DNA of 33,852 nucleotides from Welwitschia mirabilis (taxonomy: Eukaryota > Gnetophyta > Gnetopsida > Welwitschiales), in NCBI GenBank assembly GCA_051453625.1, contig JBOZIK010000001.1, positions 154,040,964-154,074,815 on the forward strand. The letters are read 5' to 3'. Positions within the stretch are counted from its first letter, which is position 1. Every line of letters begins with the position of its first letter. A program made the position numbers and the translations under genes. Below, one piece after another: positions 32,986-33,852 of the stretch. Under the pieces are notes generated by a model, which saw only the letters and a list, made by a program, of their open reading frames with translations, searched no databases and was not told the DNA's origin.

Positions 32986-33712
32986 CTATAACCACAGAAC
33001 ATAATATTTATTTCTAACCTAACCATTTCCATTAGATATGATTGAAAAATATTAAAAAAAAAAAAAGAAAGGGGATGCAACAGAAAGATTTTTCACTCAT
33101 CATGTTGCTATTTGTTCATTTGGTCATCAAAAGGAAATCCTTGGGGATTGCAACAGAAAGATTTTCCACTCATCATGTTGCTATTTGTTCATTTGGTCAT
33201 CAAAAGGAAAGCCTTGGAATGCTTATGCAACCAAACATTACGTAACTTGTTAACATTTGGCATGTAACGGTTGAACAAGCAGTCGAAGGAACAGGCAACA
33301 CTTCAAGGAGTACAAGACTAACAAAAATTCATCAATAGATGAATTTTCACATGTCCCTTCCACAACTGCCTTACATAAAGTAATGCTGTTACCCAAACTA
33401 AGTACAGGAAAGCAACCAGCACACTTCATAGTCTCAATAGAGTATGTGATTGTCATTTGTGAGTTGTGATTATGTTTCTTACCAACAAAGGAGTGAGTAC
33501 TTCCTGCTAAGAAGAAACAAAACTTCTAAATGGGAATCTGGTTGTGAAACAGAAGCAGGTTTTCACTTTGATATATTTAATTTCAAAGTGAGCCATAATC
33601 ATCCATGCAAAACAAATTTGCCTAGATAGCATCAAAACCAAAACACAAGCGATCCCACAAATTCTTAGCAAATCAAAAAATAGCAATTGTCTGTATGATG
33701 GCAGGCATATAT
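32986..33712 (-). other. Upstream TH2 intron, 5' part outside the window
   Basis: The exon ending at 32985 starts with the last base of a split codon after TATAG, so another coding exon must lie farther upstream on the minus strand. None of the frames in 32986-33852 matches the missing TenA N-terminus. The intron therefore extends past the right edge. Confidence 0.7.
33077..33217. repeat. 68-bp tandem duplication, period 73, in the TH2 intron
   Basis: 33077-33144 and 33150-33217 differ at only two positions by eye (GCAACAGAAAGATTTT to CCTTGG). The near identity suggests a recent duplication. Confidence 0.85.
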
Positions 33713-33852
33713 TGTTAGAAAAATACAGCAGAGCAAAAGCAAAATAACAACACACCAGATTTACGTGGAAAACCCCAATGTGGGGAAAACCCACGGAAGC
33801 AATGCAGAGCTCTCTATTAGAATGAAGAAAAGAACAAGGACACAAGCCGTCC
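33713..33852 (-). mobile_element. Terminal part of an LTR (copia-type) inside the TH2 intron
   Basis: From 33713 the + strand starts TGTTAGAAAAATACAGCAG and continues with GATTTACGTGGAAAACCCC and TGTGGGGAAAACCCACGG. This wording is typical of plant LTR ends, where the minus strand finishes with TTTTCTAACA. The TG...CA edge lies at 33713. The rest of the element and the partner LTR are beyond the window, so a solo LTR cannot be told from a full element. Confidence 0.55.

Noticed and set aside
1-33852. CRISPR arrays, bacterial operons, rRNA or functional tRNA genes
   Set aside because: No regularly spaced repeats, ribosome-binding sites or intact cloverleafs were found. Spliced genes and retrotransposons show nuclear plant DNA.

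Overview
The window looks like AT-rich nuclear DNA of a seed plant. A gymnosperm such as a conifer is my best guess, because decayed retrotransposons fill the space between two ordinary single-copy genes, introns exceed 1 kb, and the repeats look eroded by methylation-type transitions. Both protein-coding genes have clear plant orthologues. The species cannot be named from the sequence.

Layout. 1-3004: 5'-clipped LINE remnant on the + strand (reverse transcriptase, zf-RVT zinc finger, C-terminal extension, then an intact-looking J-domain, stop, 3' tail and oligo-A). 3344-9573: a broken Ty1/copia-like element (187-bp terminal-repeat segments at 3344 and 9108, gag-pol relics 6179-9060 interrupted by gaps), with two tRNA-derived SINE-like relics on the minus strand. 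9584-11193: a second, more diverged LINE tail with the same order of parts, ending in a decayed J-domain. 11194-17950: AT-rich DNA with no recognisable gene. 18224-19954 (+): complete four-exon gene for very-long-chain enoyl-CoA reductase (ECR/CER10/TSC13 family), 308 residues. 20322-20970: local tandem duplications. 21625-24720 (-): relic of a different APE-type non-LTR retrotransposon ending in an A-tail (T21 on the + strand). 27542-32985 (-): the last five exons (501 residues plus stop) of a plant TH2 gene, a TenA-HAD fusion acting in thiamin metabolism; its first exon or exons lie beyond the right edge. 33713-33852: the end of an LTR inside the upstream intron.

How the parts relate. The two host genes are convergent neighbours (ECR on +, TH2 on -) separated by about 7.6 kb of repeats. 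They have unrelated roles: fatty-acid elongation in the ER, and thiamin salvage or thiamin-monophosphate dephosphorylation in organelles or cytosol. Nothing suggests co-regulation. The most unusual content is the pair of LINE tails that both carry a DnaJ-type J-domain downstream of the zinc finger, with a shared sequence block in between. This suggests a LINE lineage whose ORF2 protein acquired a C-terminal J-domain.

Assembly gaps (runs of N) are at 6522-6621, 8045-8890, 9574-9583, 13048-13061, 25168-25177, 26612-26711 and 32626-32635. The two 100-N gaps have duplicated flanks.
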